The position numbers and the translations under genes were made by a program. A stretch of 64,000 nt of DNA from Candidatus Eiseniibacteriota bacterium (GTDB lineage: Bacteria; Eisenbacteria; RBG-16-71-46; CAIMUX01): positions 385,472 to 449,471 of the forward strand of contig JACKCR010000004.1 in assembly GCA_020633975.1 (NCBI GenBank), written 5' to 3'. Shown here one piece after another: positions 1 through 9,407 of the stretch (positions are counted from its first letter, which is position 1; each line of letters begins with the position of its first letter). The notes under the pieces were generated by a model, which had not been told where the DNA came from, ran no database searches, and worked only from the letters and a program-made list of their open reading frames with translations.

Positions 1-2
1 AC

Positions 3-3000
3 AGGGCCAAGCTCGAGGCGGACCGAGACAGCGACGAAGGCTATCAGGCCGCGGCGGTGAACCTCGAAGACGTGGTTGCGAAGGAGCCGGACGGGTTCGT
101 CGATCAGCTGAATCTGGCGCGGGTTCTCGTGTTTACCGACCGCGCGTCCGAGGCGGGTGTCCACCTGGAGGCGGCACGTCGCCTTCTCGGCACGAAACCG
201 GCGCCTGCGGAACTCGAGTACATCGAAGGCATCTACGCGAGCCGTACGGAAGACTCGGAAGGTGCACTGGCGCACTTCACGCGTACGACGGAAGTGCGAC
301 CGGATCACCTGCAGGCTTGGTACCAGAAGGGCTACGCGGAAGAGCGTCTCCAGAAGTTCGAGGATGCGGCTGGAAGCTATTCCCGTGTCCTCGAACTCGA
401 TCCGCAGAACAGGGCCGCCGCGTACCGTCGGGTCATCGTGCTTCGTCAGCTCGGCCGGACGGCAGAGGCGGAAGAGGCGTTTGCTCGGTTCCAAGGCCTC
501 CCGCAAGAAGGGCAGCCGGATCCCGAGAAGTGCGACCTCACCCAGGTTTCGCTCGTGCCGATGGCTCGGGACCGGGCGGAACCGCCGGAGTCCCGCTTGT
601 CGTGGGTGGATGTGACGGACTCCTACGGTGGCGCCTTCGCGGGGCTCCGTTCCCTGCACGAGTGGACCGCTCCGAACGACGCCGATGTCGAGCTCGCTTT
701 CCTCACCGAGGACGGCGCCACGCTCCAGCGTGTACTCGCCGAAGGAGGGCTCAGCGGTCGGAGCGCGCTTCCCGACCGAACCGGCTACGCGGCTTCGGAC
801 CTCGAAGTCGGAGACATCGACAACGACGGACTCGCGGACCTCGTGATCGCTGGGCCACAGCGCGCCGAGTTCTGGATGGGCCGAGAGAACGGGAGGTTCC
901 AACCTGCTCCCCGGGCCTTTCCCTCCGCGACTGCACTCCGTCGGTTCGAGCTGTGGGACCTCGATCACGACGGCGATCTCGATGTGGTCGGGCTTCTCTC
1001 GAGCGGCGGATCCGAGACCGATCCGGACAAGGGGCCGCTCGTGTGGATCCGGAACAATGGGGATCGAACCTTCGCTCCAGCGGAGCCGGTGGCGTTCGAG
1101 AGTTCGAAGGATGCGAGCGAGCACGGACGTTCTGCCGAGGAGACGACACAGGGGCGGACGGCAACGCTCGGTGCGGTCGACTTCGCTCTCCACGACCTCG
1201 ATCAAGGCAACGACCTCGATCTCGTCGTCACCGGACCGCGCGGAACGGTCGCGCTCGTGAATCTCAGGAACGGAACGTTCCGGCCGATCCTGCTGTCGAC
1301 TATCGGGCCACTCGATCACGTCCGGGCCCAAGACCTCGACAACGACGGCGCGCCCGACCTCTTCGGAGTCGCGAACGGTGCAGCGGGGACGAACGGAGCG
1401 AGCGGTGCGCAGTGGGTGCGAGCTCTCAACCTCGATCCGCACGGCCGCGTCAGCGACTTCCGGGTCGGTGAGCCTCTCCGCGGTGCTCTCGGCGCCCCCG
1501 CGGGAGATGTGGCGCTGGACGATGTCGACAACGACGGGGACGTCGACGTCATCGTGGCCGATCCGACCGGACTCGCGTGTCTCCTCAACCGCAATGGCGG
1601 CGAGTTCGTATCCGGCGCGCGGTTCGAAGTTGGAGAAAACGCCCATACGTTCGGGATCAGTACGACCGACATGAACAACGATGGAAACGTCGAGGTCTGG
1701 ATCGGGACGCGCCTCGGATCCCGAGTGCTCGAGGCGAGGAACGAGAAGGGCTACCGCGCGTGGAGGGTGCGTCCCAAGGGTGCGCGCGACAACCGAGACG
1801 CGGTCGGTCTCGTCGTCGAGCAGTTCCAGGGCGTCTCCTATCAGAGCCGGATCGTCCAAGGCGCGCGCGGCATCCGGTTGGGACTGGCCGACGCCACCCC
1901 GCAGACCCTCGACGGACTTCGGATGCGGTGGCCGCAAGGAATCCTCCAGACGGAGGCCCGCGAAGAGCTGGTTCTCCTCGTGCCGTACGAGTTCCGACCG
2001 ACGCAGGACGAAGGACTCGTCGCCAGCTGTCCGTTCCTCTACGCGGACGGGCCGAACGGTTGGCGCTTCCTGACGGACGTCGTCGGGATCGCGCCTCTCG
2101 ACGAGTGGCTGCCGCCCGGCGCCGCGCCCTACCTCGATCCAGAGGAGTACGTCCGGATCGACGGAAGTCTGCTCGAAGTGCGTGAGGGCAGGGTCCGTCT
2201 CGCAATCACCGAAGAGTTGCGGGAGACGACTTACCTCGATCGAGTCGAGCTGATCGCGGTGCGCCATCCCGCCGAACTCGATCTCTACCTCGACGAGAGC
2301 ACGCGTCAGGGTGCATACGATCCGCTCACGGTCTACTGCGTAGAGCGGGATCAGGTGGCCTCGCCGCTCTCCGTCGCTCTCGAACGATCCGACGCCGTGA
2401 GCAGTGGCGATCCTCTCGTGCTCGCTTCCGACGTCGACGGACGCTATCTCCATGGCTACGCGCCCGCGCTTCCGCAATGGTCCGGGTGGGTGGAGAGATA
2501 CGGCATCGACGTAGTGGCGCCCGTGGGAGCCGGGGCGCTTCTCCTCACCGGCCGGATCGGCTGGTACGACTCGTCGGTTTCCTACGCGCTCCACCAACAG
2601 GGCCTGGGGTGGGGGCCGCTCCGGCTCGAAGAGCAAGGAGACGTTCTCCGAGAGGACCTCGGGGTTCCTTCCGGGATGGACCGGACGATGGTGGCGCTGC
2701 TCGGCGAGACTTCGAGCGAACCACGGAAACTGCGCCTCTCCGGGCAACACCGGTTCCTCTGGGACGCGATCCGCTTCGCTCCTGCGCCCGAGATCGTGAG
2801 TCTGGGTGGCGTGGACGCGGGTGCGTCTGCCGGTTCGGGCGCCAAGGATGGCGACCATCCGCTCGCCTCCGGAGGAGTCCTCTCGATCCGCCATCTCCCG
2901 TTGGTGAGCGCCGACCTCGGGTTCCACGGGTTCTCGCCGATGAGGGGAGATCGCGCTCTCCACGAGCAGACCTACGACTACGACGCGGCCCAACCGGACG

Positions 3001-3383
3001 ACGCATTCGGTCCGGCCTGGGGAAGAGCGACGCGCTACGGCGATGTCCGTCCGCTCCTCAACGAGCACGATGACGAGTTCGTCGTGCTCGTTGCGGGAGA
3101 CCAGGTCGGGCTCGAGTTCGAGGCTCGGTCAGGTACGGGCACGGAGCCCTCTCGGGACGACGCGGGACAGGACGCGAGTTCTGCCGCAACGCGGACGACC
3201 TACTTCCTCCGCGTCACCGGATGGGCGAAGGAAGGGAGCTTCCACAACCTCACCGGACGTTGGATCGAGCCGCTGCCCTATCGTGGCATGGTGAGCTATC
3301 CGCCGAGTGTGGAGCGTCCGGGAGATCCGGATTACGACGCGTATCTCGAGAACTACCAAACCCGCGTGGTTCGCGCGGACTAG
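3..3383 (+). CDS. TPR + FG-GAP/VCBS + ASPIC/UnbV repeat protein (left-truncated)
   Basis: The frame is open to base 3, so the true start lies outside the window; the GTG at 57 is probably internal. About 1126 residues are visible. Counting from that GTG, residues 1-160 are TPR-like (helix pairs with the LELDPQNRAAAY signature). Six Ca-binding-type FG-GAP loops follow near residues 252, 300, 380, 425, 489 and 538 (DIDNDGLADL, DLDHDGDLDV, DVDNDGDVDV), then an ASPIC/UnbV segment around 600-635. The last ~450 residues match no domain I can name. In CRTAC1-family proteins this order implies a beta-propeller extracytoplasmic protein; the molecular role is unknown. It ends at the strong two-way terminator at 3468-3502. 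Confidence 0.85.
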   Translation, partial: RAKLEADRDSDEGYQAAAVNLEDVVAKEPDGFVDQLNLARVLVFTDRASEAGVHLEAARRLLGTKPAPAELEYIEGIYASRTEDSEGALAHFTRTTEVRPDHLQAWYQKGYAEERLQKFEDAAGSYSRVLELDPQNRAAAYRRVIVLRQLGRTAEAEEAFARFQGLPQEGQPDPEKCDLTQVSLVPMARDRAEPPESRLSWVDVTDSYGGAFAGLRSLHEWTAPNDADVELAFLTEDGATLQRVLAEGGLSGRSALPDRTGYAASDLEVGDIDNDGLADLVIAGPQRAEFWMGRENGRFQPAPRAFPSATALRRFELWDLDHDGDLDVVGLLSSGGSETDPDKGPLVWIRNNGDRTFAPAEPVAFESSKDASEHGRSAEETTQGRTATLGAVDFALHDLDQGNDLDLVVTGPRGTVALVNLRNGTFRPILLSTIGPLDHVRAQDLDNDGAPDLFGVANGAAGTNGASGAQWVRALNLDPHGRVSDFRVGEPLRGALGAPAGDVALDDVDNDGDVDVIVADPTGLACLLNRNGGEFVSGARFEVGENAHTFGISTTDMNNDGNVEVWIGTRLGSRVLEARNEKGYRAWRVRPKGARDNRDAVGLVVEQFQGVSYQSRIVQGARGIRLGLADATPQTLDGLRMRWPQGILQTEAREELVLLVPYEFRPTQDEGLVASCPFLYADGPNGWRFLTDVVGIAPLDEWLPPGAAPYLDPEEYVRIDGSLLEVREGRVRLAITEELRETTYLDRVELIAVRHPAELDLYLDESTRQGAYDPLTVYCVERDQVASPLSVALERSDAVSSGDPLVLASDVDGRYLHGYAPALPQWSGWVERYGIDVVAPVGAGALLLTGRIGWYDSSVSYALHQQGLGWGPLRLEEQGDVLREDLGVPSGMDRTMVALLGETSSEPRKLRLSGQHRFLWDAIRFAPAPEIVSLGGVDAGASAGSGAKDGDHPLASGGVLSIRHLPLVSADLGFHGFSPMRGDRALHEQTYDYDAAQPDDAFGPAWGRATRYGDVRPLLNEHDDEFVVLVAGDQVGLEFEARSGTGTEPSRDDAGQDASSAATRTTYFLRVTGWAKEGSFHNLTGRWIEPLPYRGMVSYPPSVERPGDPDYDAYLENYQTRVVRAD

Positions 3384-3467
3384 AGAGACGCCGACCAACC
3401 GCCGTCCCTCGTGTGTTGCCGCTAGGCACGGCTCCGATCGGTACTGGGTCGCACTCGTCACAAAGAG

Positions 3468-3502
3468 AACAGCCCCTCCGTCTCGTCGACGGAGGGGCTG
3501 TT
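3468..3502. terminator. Bidirectional intrinsic terminator
   Basis: A perfect 15-bp inverted repeat (3468-3482 with 3488-3502) encloses a 5-nt loop. A-rich sequence lies on the left and TTTCGTTT on the right. It sits between two converging genes (ends at 3383 and 3526), so it can serve both strands. Confidence 0.85.
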
Positions 3503-3525
3503 TCGTTTCAACAATCCGAGTCGGA

Positions 3526-4329
3526 TCAGGCGCGCTTGCGGCAACGAGCAACGAGGCCGGCAAGTCCGAGTCCGCCGCCGAGGAGGAGGAGGCTCGCAGG
3601 CTCCGGAACCGGATCAGTCATCGTGGATCCGTTTGCGAGGTCGAGCCAACCCTGACGGTTCGCGGTCCAGCGCTTGAGATAGCCGTTCGTCCGATAGCGC
3701 GTATCGAGGCCGGCGAAGCTGTGGAACCAGACTCCGATGTTGTCGTCGTAGCCGGCGCCCGACCAGTCCGTGCCGCCTGCGCTGTACAGCGGGTTGTGAT
3801 CGACGATGTCGGTGGCATCGATCGAGAAGCCCATCGTGCGGCTACCGTCGCCGTTCAGCTCGCTCTTCAGGTCGAAGACCCAGTTGTTGGCCGAAGAGTG
3901 GAGCGACGAGAGGATCCGATCCGGAGCGACGATCGTGTCGTCCTTCGTCCCGTCGTAATAGCTCGAGGCGTCGTTCCGGCCGTTGTAGCCGTAGACGGTC
4001 AGACGCGGACCGCTGCTCCGGCTCGCGTCGAAGTAGAACAGTCCGAGTTCACCCTCGTACCCCTTCGGGTTCGGGCCATTGTTGATGGCGAGAGTGAAAC
4101 CCTCGGTGTTCGAGCTGCTGCTCGGAACGTTGCCGAAGTTGGCGTACCAGGTGAGCCGATTGGTATCCGAGTCGAACGACGACTGGATCCAGTTGATGGC
4201 TCCACCCTGGTTGCTGTAGGCGCCGTCGTCACCGGGCTGCCACTCCCAGTTGTAGACGCCAGCGTTTGCGGAGCCGGCGATCGCCGCGAGTGCGGCTCCG
4301 ATGGTCAGTGCCTTGATGAAGTTCTGCAT
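3526..4329 (-). CDS. PEP-CTERM sorting domain protein
   Basis: A 267-residue exported protein. The chosen ATG at 4329 has a GGGGAAGAAGAG ribosome-binding stretch just upstream and starts a clean signal peptide (MQNFIKALTIGAALAAIAG, cleavage near SANAG). An upstream in-frame start would add 49 residues with no signal character. The C-terminus has the full PEP-CTERM tripartite signal: VPEPASLLLLG, a hydrophobic Leu/Gly helix, then a basic tail RCRKRA. PEP-CTERM proteins are processed by exosortase; no exosortase gene is in this window. The mature domain (Trp/Gly/Asn-rich, probably all-beta) is unrecognised. It is the only PEP-CTERM protein here, whereas its secreted neighbours use FlgD-like tails. 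Confidence 0.88.
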   Translation of the reverse strand: MQNFIKALTIGAALAAIAGSANAGVYNWEWQPGDDGAYSNQGGAINWIQSSFDSDTNRLTWYANFGNVPSSSSNTEGFTLAINNGPNPKGYEGELGLFYFDASRSSGPRLTVYGYNGRNDASSYYDGTKDDTIVAPDRILSSLHSSANNWVFDLKSELNGDGSRTMGFSIDATDIVDHNPLYSAGGTDWSGAGYDDNIGVWFHSFAGLDTRYRTNGYLKRWTANRQGWLDLANGSTMTDPVPEPASLLLLGGGLGLAGLVARCRKRA

Positions 4330-4792
4330 GGTGCTCTTCTTCCCCTTGCAGTTGAACGCCCCCGCCGTGCATGGCGAGGTTGGGTGCTCTCTCTCACATG
4401 TGCTCGACTGAACTGCAAAACCTAGGGGGAACCGTTGGCTCGGCGGGGGACGTGATTCTTCGAGATAACAAACCACGCGGCGCGGCGGTCATCCGTGCCC
4501 GCGTGGAGAACCACATAGCCCTGCGGCGTGTGGACTGTGCCCCGTCGAGAATCTCTACGATTCCCAAGCGACCCATAGAGTAGGAAAAAACTTCCAGGGT
4601 GTCAACTATGGTGGATGAGGTCTCGGTTAATTCGGGGATCACCGCATCTCATCGGTCCCATCCGACAATCCTCGCAGGCGGAGTGATTTGTGCCGGATCG
4701 CGTCGAAATCACGACCGATGGTCCGGGCGTCGGAGACTCCTGGTATGCTCCCCCTTCGTCCCCATCCTGGGACGGTCAGACCAGGAGATGGA
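4330..4792. other. Divergent intergenic region, 463 bp
   Basis: Separates the PEP-CTERM gene (minus) from the FG-GAP lipoprotein gene (plus). No ORF with coding character was found. It must hold both promoters; the only element I can place is the extended -10 at 4741-4749. An A-run lies near 4584-4590. Confidence 0.6.
4741..4749 (+). promoter_or_regulatory. Candidate extended -10 promoter (TGGTATGCT)
   Basis: A TG-N-TATGCT extended -10 lies 43 nt upstream of the ATG at 4793. No good -35 is visible, as is usual for extended -10 promoters. The motif resembles TGGTACGCT at 16841 and TGGTACAAT at 39653. Confidence 0.35.
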
Positions 4793-7180
4793 ATGCGAAC
4801 GAATGTGTGGTTGGGGGGGCCGTTTTGGACGGTGGCCGTAGTGCTGGGTCTCCTCGTGACGGGCTGCGGAGGGGACTCCGCCCAGGATGGCGCGAATGCG
4901 CCGGGGACGAAGCGGCCGGGGTCGGAGGGTTCGGCTACGTCCGGTGGCCAGGCTGACTCGGGCACCGCTCCTGGCGACTACCCCGAAGCGCGCGATCGGT
5001 CCCTGGCCGAGATCCGGGCCGACGAAGACGCACACGATGCGGCGAACTGGGCCCCCGAGGTCCGTTCCGAGACCTACCGCGGCGCGTTCATCAACTTGTG
5101 GGACGATCTCTACGCCGCCGATGACCGCTGGGCGGTCCTGGCGTCCGCCGCTTTGGGGACGATCACCAGAGGGGAGCTGGGTCCACCCGAGGCCGTCGGG
5201 GGACGGCTGACCCGCCGCGAGATCCTGCCCGGCGGGGCGCCGCTCTCCGATGCGGAGCGGTCGTCTTGGATCGCGGATCTACGCGGTCGCTTCACCCTCG
5301 AGCGTTTCGAGTTCACCCCGCGCAGCTTCGTGGACACCGATCCACCGCGGACGGTGTTCGCTACCGTGCTCGGTCTCGCGCCGATTGCCCCCGAGACCCG
5401 GCGGATCCAGATCGACGTCGATCTCGCGGTCACGTGGTCCGCGGAACAGGATGCGTACCTCAACTATGCTCCCGCCGCGATCGAGGTGGTCTCCGGTGAG
5501 CTTCTCGAATGGACCGGAGCGCCGGCGTTCGAAGACGTGCTCGACTACGACAACCCGAACCCGCAGATCATCCCTCCGATCTGCGTCTACGACGTGGATG
5601 GCGACGGCTGGACGGACATCCTCTATCCCCAGACGAACCTGCTCTTCCGAAACACACGAGGGATGGCCTTCGAGCGCACCGACTTCGCGGCCTACCCGCT
5701 GCGCAACTACTACGACGCCCTGTTCGGAGACTTCGACGGGGATGGGGTCAGAGACTTCCTCGCGGCCGGGATCGGCGATACCGACGTGAACGGACGCCCG
5801 AGTCTCTACCTCTTCCACTCCGATGGCGCGGGTGCGTTCACGAATCCGCCCACGAAGGTGTATGCGAACACGTTCGAATCGCAGCTCGCGTTCGCTGCGG
5901 GGGACATCGATGCGGACGGGGACGTCGACCTGTTCATCGGCAAGTACCTCCCGCCCTTCCTGGCCGGACAGGTGCCGACTCCCTTCTACGATGCGAACGA
6001 CGGCCTTCCGTCGGAGCTGCTCCTCAATGACGGCACCGGTCAGTTCACGCAGGGGATCGAAGGCTCTGGTCTCGAGCGATTCCGCAACCGCCGCACGTTC
6101 CGCGTCTCGTTCGTGGATCTGGACGAAGACGGCGACCTCGATCTGCTCCAGACCAACGACTTCGCCGGGACCGCGATCTACTGGAACGACGGGCGCGGCA
6201 AGTTCGCGCTCGCCGCTGAAGGCGCGCCGACCGGACCGGGTGTCGATGAAGGCTCGAGCTTCGGAATGTCGCATACGTTCGGTGACTACGACGGCGACGG
6301 AGAGACGGACTTCTACGTGACGGGGATGTACTCCTATACCGTGCGACGCCTCATGGAGCTGGGTCTGGGTCGACCGGATCGGCCGGATGTCGATGATCAT
6401 CGGATGGCGCTCGCGTACGGCAACCGGATGTACATGGGGCAGGGCGAAGGCCGCTTCGTGCAGCCTCCGTTCAAGGACTCCGTGGCGAACACCGGCTGGT
6501 CTTGGGGTGTGAGTTCCTTCGACGTCGAGAACGATGGAGACTTGGACCTCTTCGTCGCGAACGGACACCTCTCGGGAGCGTCGATCCGTGACTACGACAG
6601 CCGATACTGGCGTCACGACGTCTACCAGGTGGGTTCGCGGCCTGATCCCGTGAAGAGCGCCTACTTCCTCGACAAGATGGGCTCCCTCGGCAAGGCGATC
6701 TCCTGGGCCGGCTACGAGCACAACCGCCTGCTCCTCCACGTCGGCAGCGGCTTCTTCGACGCAGGCTACGTACTGGGGCTTGGGAGTGAAGTCGACAGTC
6801 GTCACGTCGTGTCGGAAGACTTCGATCGGGACGGACGGGTCGATCTCGTCGTCGGGTACAAGGACTCGAGCACCGGCCAGAAAGGCTTCCGTGTCGCGCG
6901 GAACCGCTGGCCGGACGCCGGCCACTGGATCTCGATCACGCTGAAGGACGGTCCCGGAGTGTCCGTGTTCGGAGCGAAGATCCTCGTCGAGACGCCAACG
7001 CGAAAGCAGGTACAACTCGTCGTTGCGGGGGACTCGTTCTTCTCCCAGCACTCGAACCGTCGCGTCTTCGGCCTCGGCGAAGACGCCACGGTCTCGCGGG
7101 TCACCGTCACCTGGCCGGGAGGCAAGACGTCCGTGCTCGAAGCCCCGGCCATCGGGAGAGACCACGTCGTCGCGCCTTAG
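4793..7180 (+). CDS. FG-GAP repeat + ASPIC/UnbV lipoprotein (CRTAC1-like)
   Basis: A 795-residue protein. The ATG at 4793 follows AGGAGA by 5 nt and opens a lipoprotein signal with lipobox LVTGC (Cys near residue 22); a longer reading upstream has no signal peptide. A ~100-residue Gly/Ala/Asp-rich tether region follows. Seven FG-GAP/VCBS calcium loops lie near residues 265, 313, 372, 442, 498, 576 and 676 (VDGDGWTDIL, DFDGDGVRDF, DLDEDGDLDL). An ASPIC/UnbV domain is at ~716-780. It is a paralogue in architecture of the truncated protein at the left edge but lacks TPRs and has its own lipid anchor. Probable surface-exposed beta-propeller; ligand unknown. Confidence 0.87.
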   Translation: MRTNVWLGGPFWTVAVVLGLLVTGCGGDSAQDGANAPGTKRPGSEGSATSGGQADSGTAPGDYPEARDRSLAEIRADEDAHDAANWAPEVRSETYRGAFINLWDDLYAADDRWAVLASAALGTITRGELGPPEAVGGRLTRREILPGGAPLSDAERSSWIADLRGRFTLERFEFTPRSFVDTDPPRTVFATVLGLAPIAPETRRIQIDVDLAVTWSAEQDAYLNYAPAAIEVVSGELLEWTGAPAFEDVLDYDNPNPQIIPPICVYDVDGDGWTDILYPQTNLLFRNTRGMAFERTDFAAYPLRNYYDALFGDFDGDGVRDFLAAGIGDTDVNGRPSLYLFHSDGAGAFTNPPTKVYANTFESQLAFAAGDIDADGDVDLFIGKYLPPFLAGQVPTPFYDANDGLPSELLLNDGTGQFTQGIEGSGLERFRNRRTFRVSFVDLDEDGDLDLLQTNDFAGTAIYWNDGRGKFALAAEGAPTGPGVDEGSSFGMSHTFGDYDGDGETDFYVTGMYSYTVRRLMELGLGRPDRPDVDDHRMALAYGNRMYMGQGEGRFVQPPFKDSVANTGWSWGVSSFDVENDGDLDLFVANGHLSGASIRDYDSRYWRHDVYQVGSRPDPVKSAYFLDKMGSLGKAISWAGYEHNRLLLHVGSGFFDAGYVLGLGSEVDSRHVVSEDFDRDGRVDLVVGYKDSSTGQKGFRVARNRWPDAGHWISITLKDGPGVSVFGAKILVETPTRKQVQLVVAGDSFFSQHSNRRVFGLGEDATVSRVTVTWPGGKTSVLEAPAIGRDHVVAP

Positions 7181-7325
7181 CAGGCTGCGGAATCAAGGCC
7201 CAGCGGGACGTCGTGAGCAACCTGTGCGGCTGGGACGTGGCCCGGAAACGCCGTCTCGGCTGCATCTTCTCGGCCGGGGGTGACGAACGACTCCTCGAGG
7301 GGGAAACTCCCCGTGTGAGGTGATC

Positions 7326-8807
7326 GTGGCTACGCAGACCTTCTCGACCGACATGCCCGTTCCGGCGGCGAAACTCTCCGACTGGCACTTCGCGCCCGGG
7401 GCGTTCGAGCGCCTGTCTCCCCCTTGGCAGGACGTGACCTTGGTCCACCAGGACCGTCCGATCGTGGACGGTTCCAAAGCCGAGGTCGTGCTGAAGAAGG
7501 GCCCGATCCGAAGCCGCTGGCTCGTGCGGCACACCGATGTCCGTCCGGGGCACTCGTTCCGGGACGAGCAGGTGTCCGGGCCGTTCGCGGCGTGGCGGCA
7601 TCGGCACGAGTTCGGGCCGGGTGAGGACGTGTCTTCGCCGGCGGGTTCCCGAGTCGGCGAGCACCGAGGCGGTGGGACCGGGAGCCGACGGACCGAGGAC
7701 CGACCTACCGAGAGCCGACTTGCTGAGAGTCGTCTGACCGACGAAGTCACGTACCGTCTCCCGCTCGAACCTCTCTCGCGCTGGATTGCAGGTGGGTTCG
7801 TCGAAGGGGAGTTGCGCCGGCTCTTCCGTCACCGGCACGAGCTCACGCGTCGCGACCTCGAGAGACACTCCCAGTTTCCGGGCACGAAGCTGCGCGTCGC
7901 TATCACCGGCGGCACCGGTCTCGTCGGATCCCAGCTCGCTGCGTATCTCTCGACCGCCGGGCACGAAGTATCGTTGCTCGAACGGCGGGGAGGTAGCAGC
8001 GGTCCGCCATGGGCGGGAAGCATCGAGTGGTCGATTCGGGAGGAGACGATCGACGCTGCCGCCCTCGAAGGCGTGGACGCGGTCGTCCACTTGGCGGGTG
8101 CGCCGATCGCCGTACGTTGGACCGACGACGCGAAGAGGGCCATCCGAGATAGTCGGGTGAACGGGACGTCGTTTCTCGCGCGAACCCTCGTGGGGCTCGA
8201 TCGTCCACCGAAGGTCGTGGTCTCGACGTCGGCGGTCGGATTCTACGGACGCGGAATCGACGATCAGCTGCGGGTGGAGTCGTCGCCTGCAGGGACCGGT
8301 TTTCTCGCCGACGTCGCGCAGGAGTGGGAAGCAGCCGCGGATCCGCTTCGGGAGAGGGGCATCCGGGTCGTCCACCCGAGGCTCGGCGTCGTCCTCTCGC
8401 CCAAGGGGGGAGCGCTCGCGAAGATGCTCCCCGCGTTCCAGTTCGGAGCGGGCGGACCGATCGGGAGCGGGCGCCAGTGGTTCCCCTGGATCTCGCTCGA
8501 GGATGTGCTCGGGGCGCTCGAGTTCGCGATCCATCGGGACGACCTCCACGGTCCGGTCAACTTCGTCGCGCCCGAGTGCGTGAGGCAGGCAGAGTTCGCG
8601 AGCGTGCTCGGCAAGGTTCTGCGCCGGCCCTCGTTTGCTCCGCTGCCCGCGTTCGTCGTCCGTACGCTCTTCGGGGGAATGGCGGACGAGGCGCTTCTCT
8701 CGGGAGTGCCCGTCGTTCCGCAGTCGCTGGAGGAGAGCGGTTTCACGTTCCAACATCGATCGCTCGAAGCTGCGCTGAGGGATGAACTCGGACGTTGGAC
8801 GGATTGA
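7326..8807 (+). CDS. SRPBCC domain + TIGR01777 NAD(P)-epimerase-like protein
   Basis: About 493 residues. I chose GTG 7326 because GAGG lies 5 nt upstream; GTG 7320 (two codons earlier) is the alternative. Residues 1-100 look like a cyclase/START-type SRPBCC ligand-binding fold. A Rossmann domain follows from ~195 with the nucleotide motif GGTGLVGSQLA, then VVHLAGAPIA, STSAVGFYG and PRLGVVLSPKGGAL, all typical of the TIGR01777 (YfcH-like) extended SDR family. The fused SRPBCC + TIGR01777 layout is known in several phyla. Odd feature: a hydrophilic Arg/Glu/Ser repeat tract (ESRLAESRLTDE) of ~35 residues splits the SRPBCC part. The stop overlaps the next start (TGATG). Confidence 0.85.
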   Translation: MATQTFSTDMPVPAAKLSDWHFAPGAFERLSPPWQDVTLVHQDRPIVDGSKAEVVLKKGPIRSRWLVRHTDVRPGHSFRDEQVSGPFAAWRHRHEFGPGEDVSSPAGSRVGEHRGGGTGSRRTEDRPTESRLAESRLTDEVTYRLPLEPLSRWIAGGFVEGELRRLFRHRHELTRRDLERHSQFPGTKLRVAITGGTGLVGSQLAAYLSTAGHEVSLLERRGGSSGPPWAGSIEWSIREETIDAAALEGVDAVVHLAGAPIAVRWTDDAKRAIRDSRVNGTSFLARTLVGLDRPPKVVVSTSAVGFYGRGIDDQLRVESSPAGTGFLADVAQEWEAAADPLRERGIRVVHPRLGVVLSPKGGALAKMLPAFQFGAGGPIGSGRQWFPWISLEDVLGALEFAIHRDDLHGPVNFVAPECVRQAEFASVLGKVLRRPSFAPLPAFVVRTLFGGMADEALLSGVPVVPQSLEESGFTFQHRSLEAALRDELGRWTD

Positions 8808-9256
8808 TGCGGAGCGTCGTCCTCTGCTTCGTCGCATTCGCCCTCGGATCGCTTCTGACCGCGTGCTCCGGGAGTCCGCCCGCTCACCTTGGAGGATCGA
8901 TGGATCGACTCGAGCCGTGCCCGGACTCACCCAACTGTGTCTCCAGCCAGGAGCAGCGCGAAGGCCACGCGATACCTCCACTCCGTTTCTCGGATGCGCC
9001 GGAGGTGGCGTGGGGTCGTCTTCAGGAAGTGATCGAGGGAATGGCGCGGACCAAGATCCTCACCACAACGCCCAACTACCTCCACGCCGAGTTCAAGATC
9101 GCGGTGTTCGGGTTCGTCGACGACGTCGAGTGCGTGCTCGAACCGGAGTCTGGCACGATCCAGATCCGATCCGCATCGCGCGTTGGTCACTCGGACCTCG
9201 GTGTGAATCGGAGGCGGGTCGAGAAGATTCGCGCTGCCTTCGAGCACGGATCCTGA
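8807..9256 (+). CDS. DUF1499 family lipoprotein
   Basis: 149 residues. The start ATG at 8807 overlaps the upstream TGA, so translation is probably coupled. The signal peptide ends in lipobox LLTAC at residues 14-18. The body carries the DUF1499 hallmarks: a CPDSPNCVSS motif, a YLHAEF segment in the middle and IRSASRVGHSDLGVNRRRVE near the end. DUF1499 proteins are small and uncharacterised; a lipid-anchored form placed next to a TIGR01777 protein suggests a shared envelope role, but this is inference. Confidence 0.88.
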   Translation: MRSVVLCFVAFALGSLLTACSGSPPAHLGGSMDRLEPCPDSPNCVSSQEQREGHAIPPLRFSDAPEVAWGRLQEVIEGMARTKILTTTPNYLHAEFKIAVFGFVDDVECVLEPESGTIQIRSASRVGHSDLGVNRRRVEKIRAAFEHGS

Positions 9257-9407
9257 CCACCTCTTCTCCTCCAGCCGAACCCGGAGCTTTTCGAGCTATC
9301 GGTTCCCTTCTGCTCGCTGCGGGTGTTAACTCCTTCGCGCAACGGTTCGGGAGCGGTGACACCCAGAGTGTCCGCCGCAGCTTCCCGCCGCAACGAAGGA
9401 GGATCGA

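Noticed and set aside
5279-7165. 628-residue antisense reading frame over the FG-GAP lipoprotein gene
   Set aside because: High-GC frames yield long antisense readings; composition is Arg/Val/Asp-rich with no domain, signal peptide or ribosome site.
7107-8981. 624-residue antisense frame over the TIGR01777 and DUF1499 genes
   Set aside because: Covers two well-supported genes on the other strand and shows no recognisable domain.
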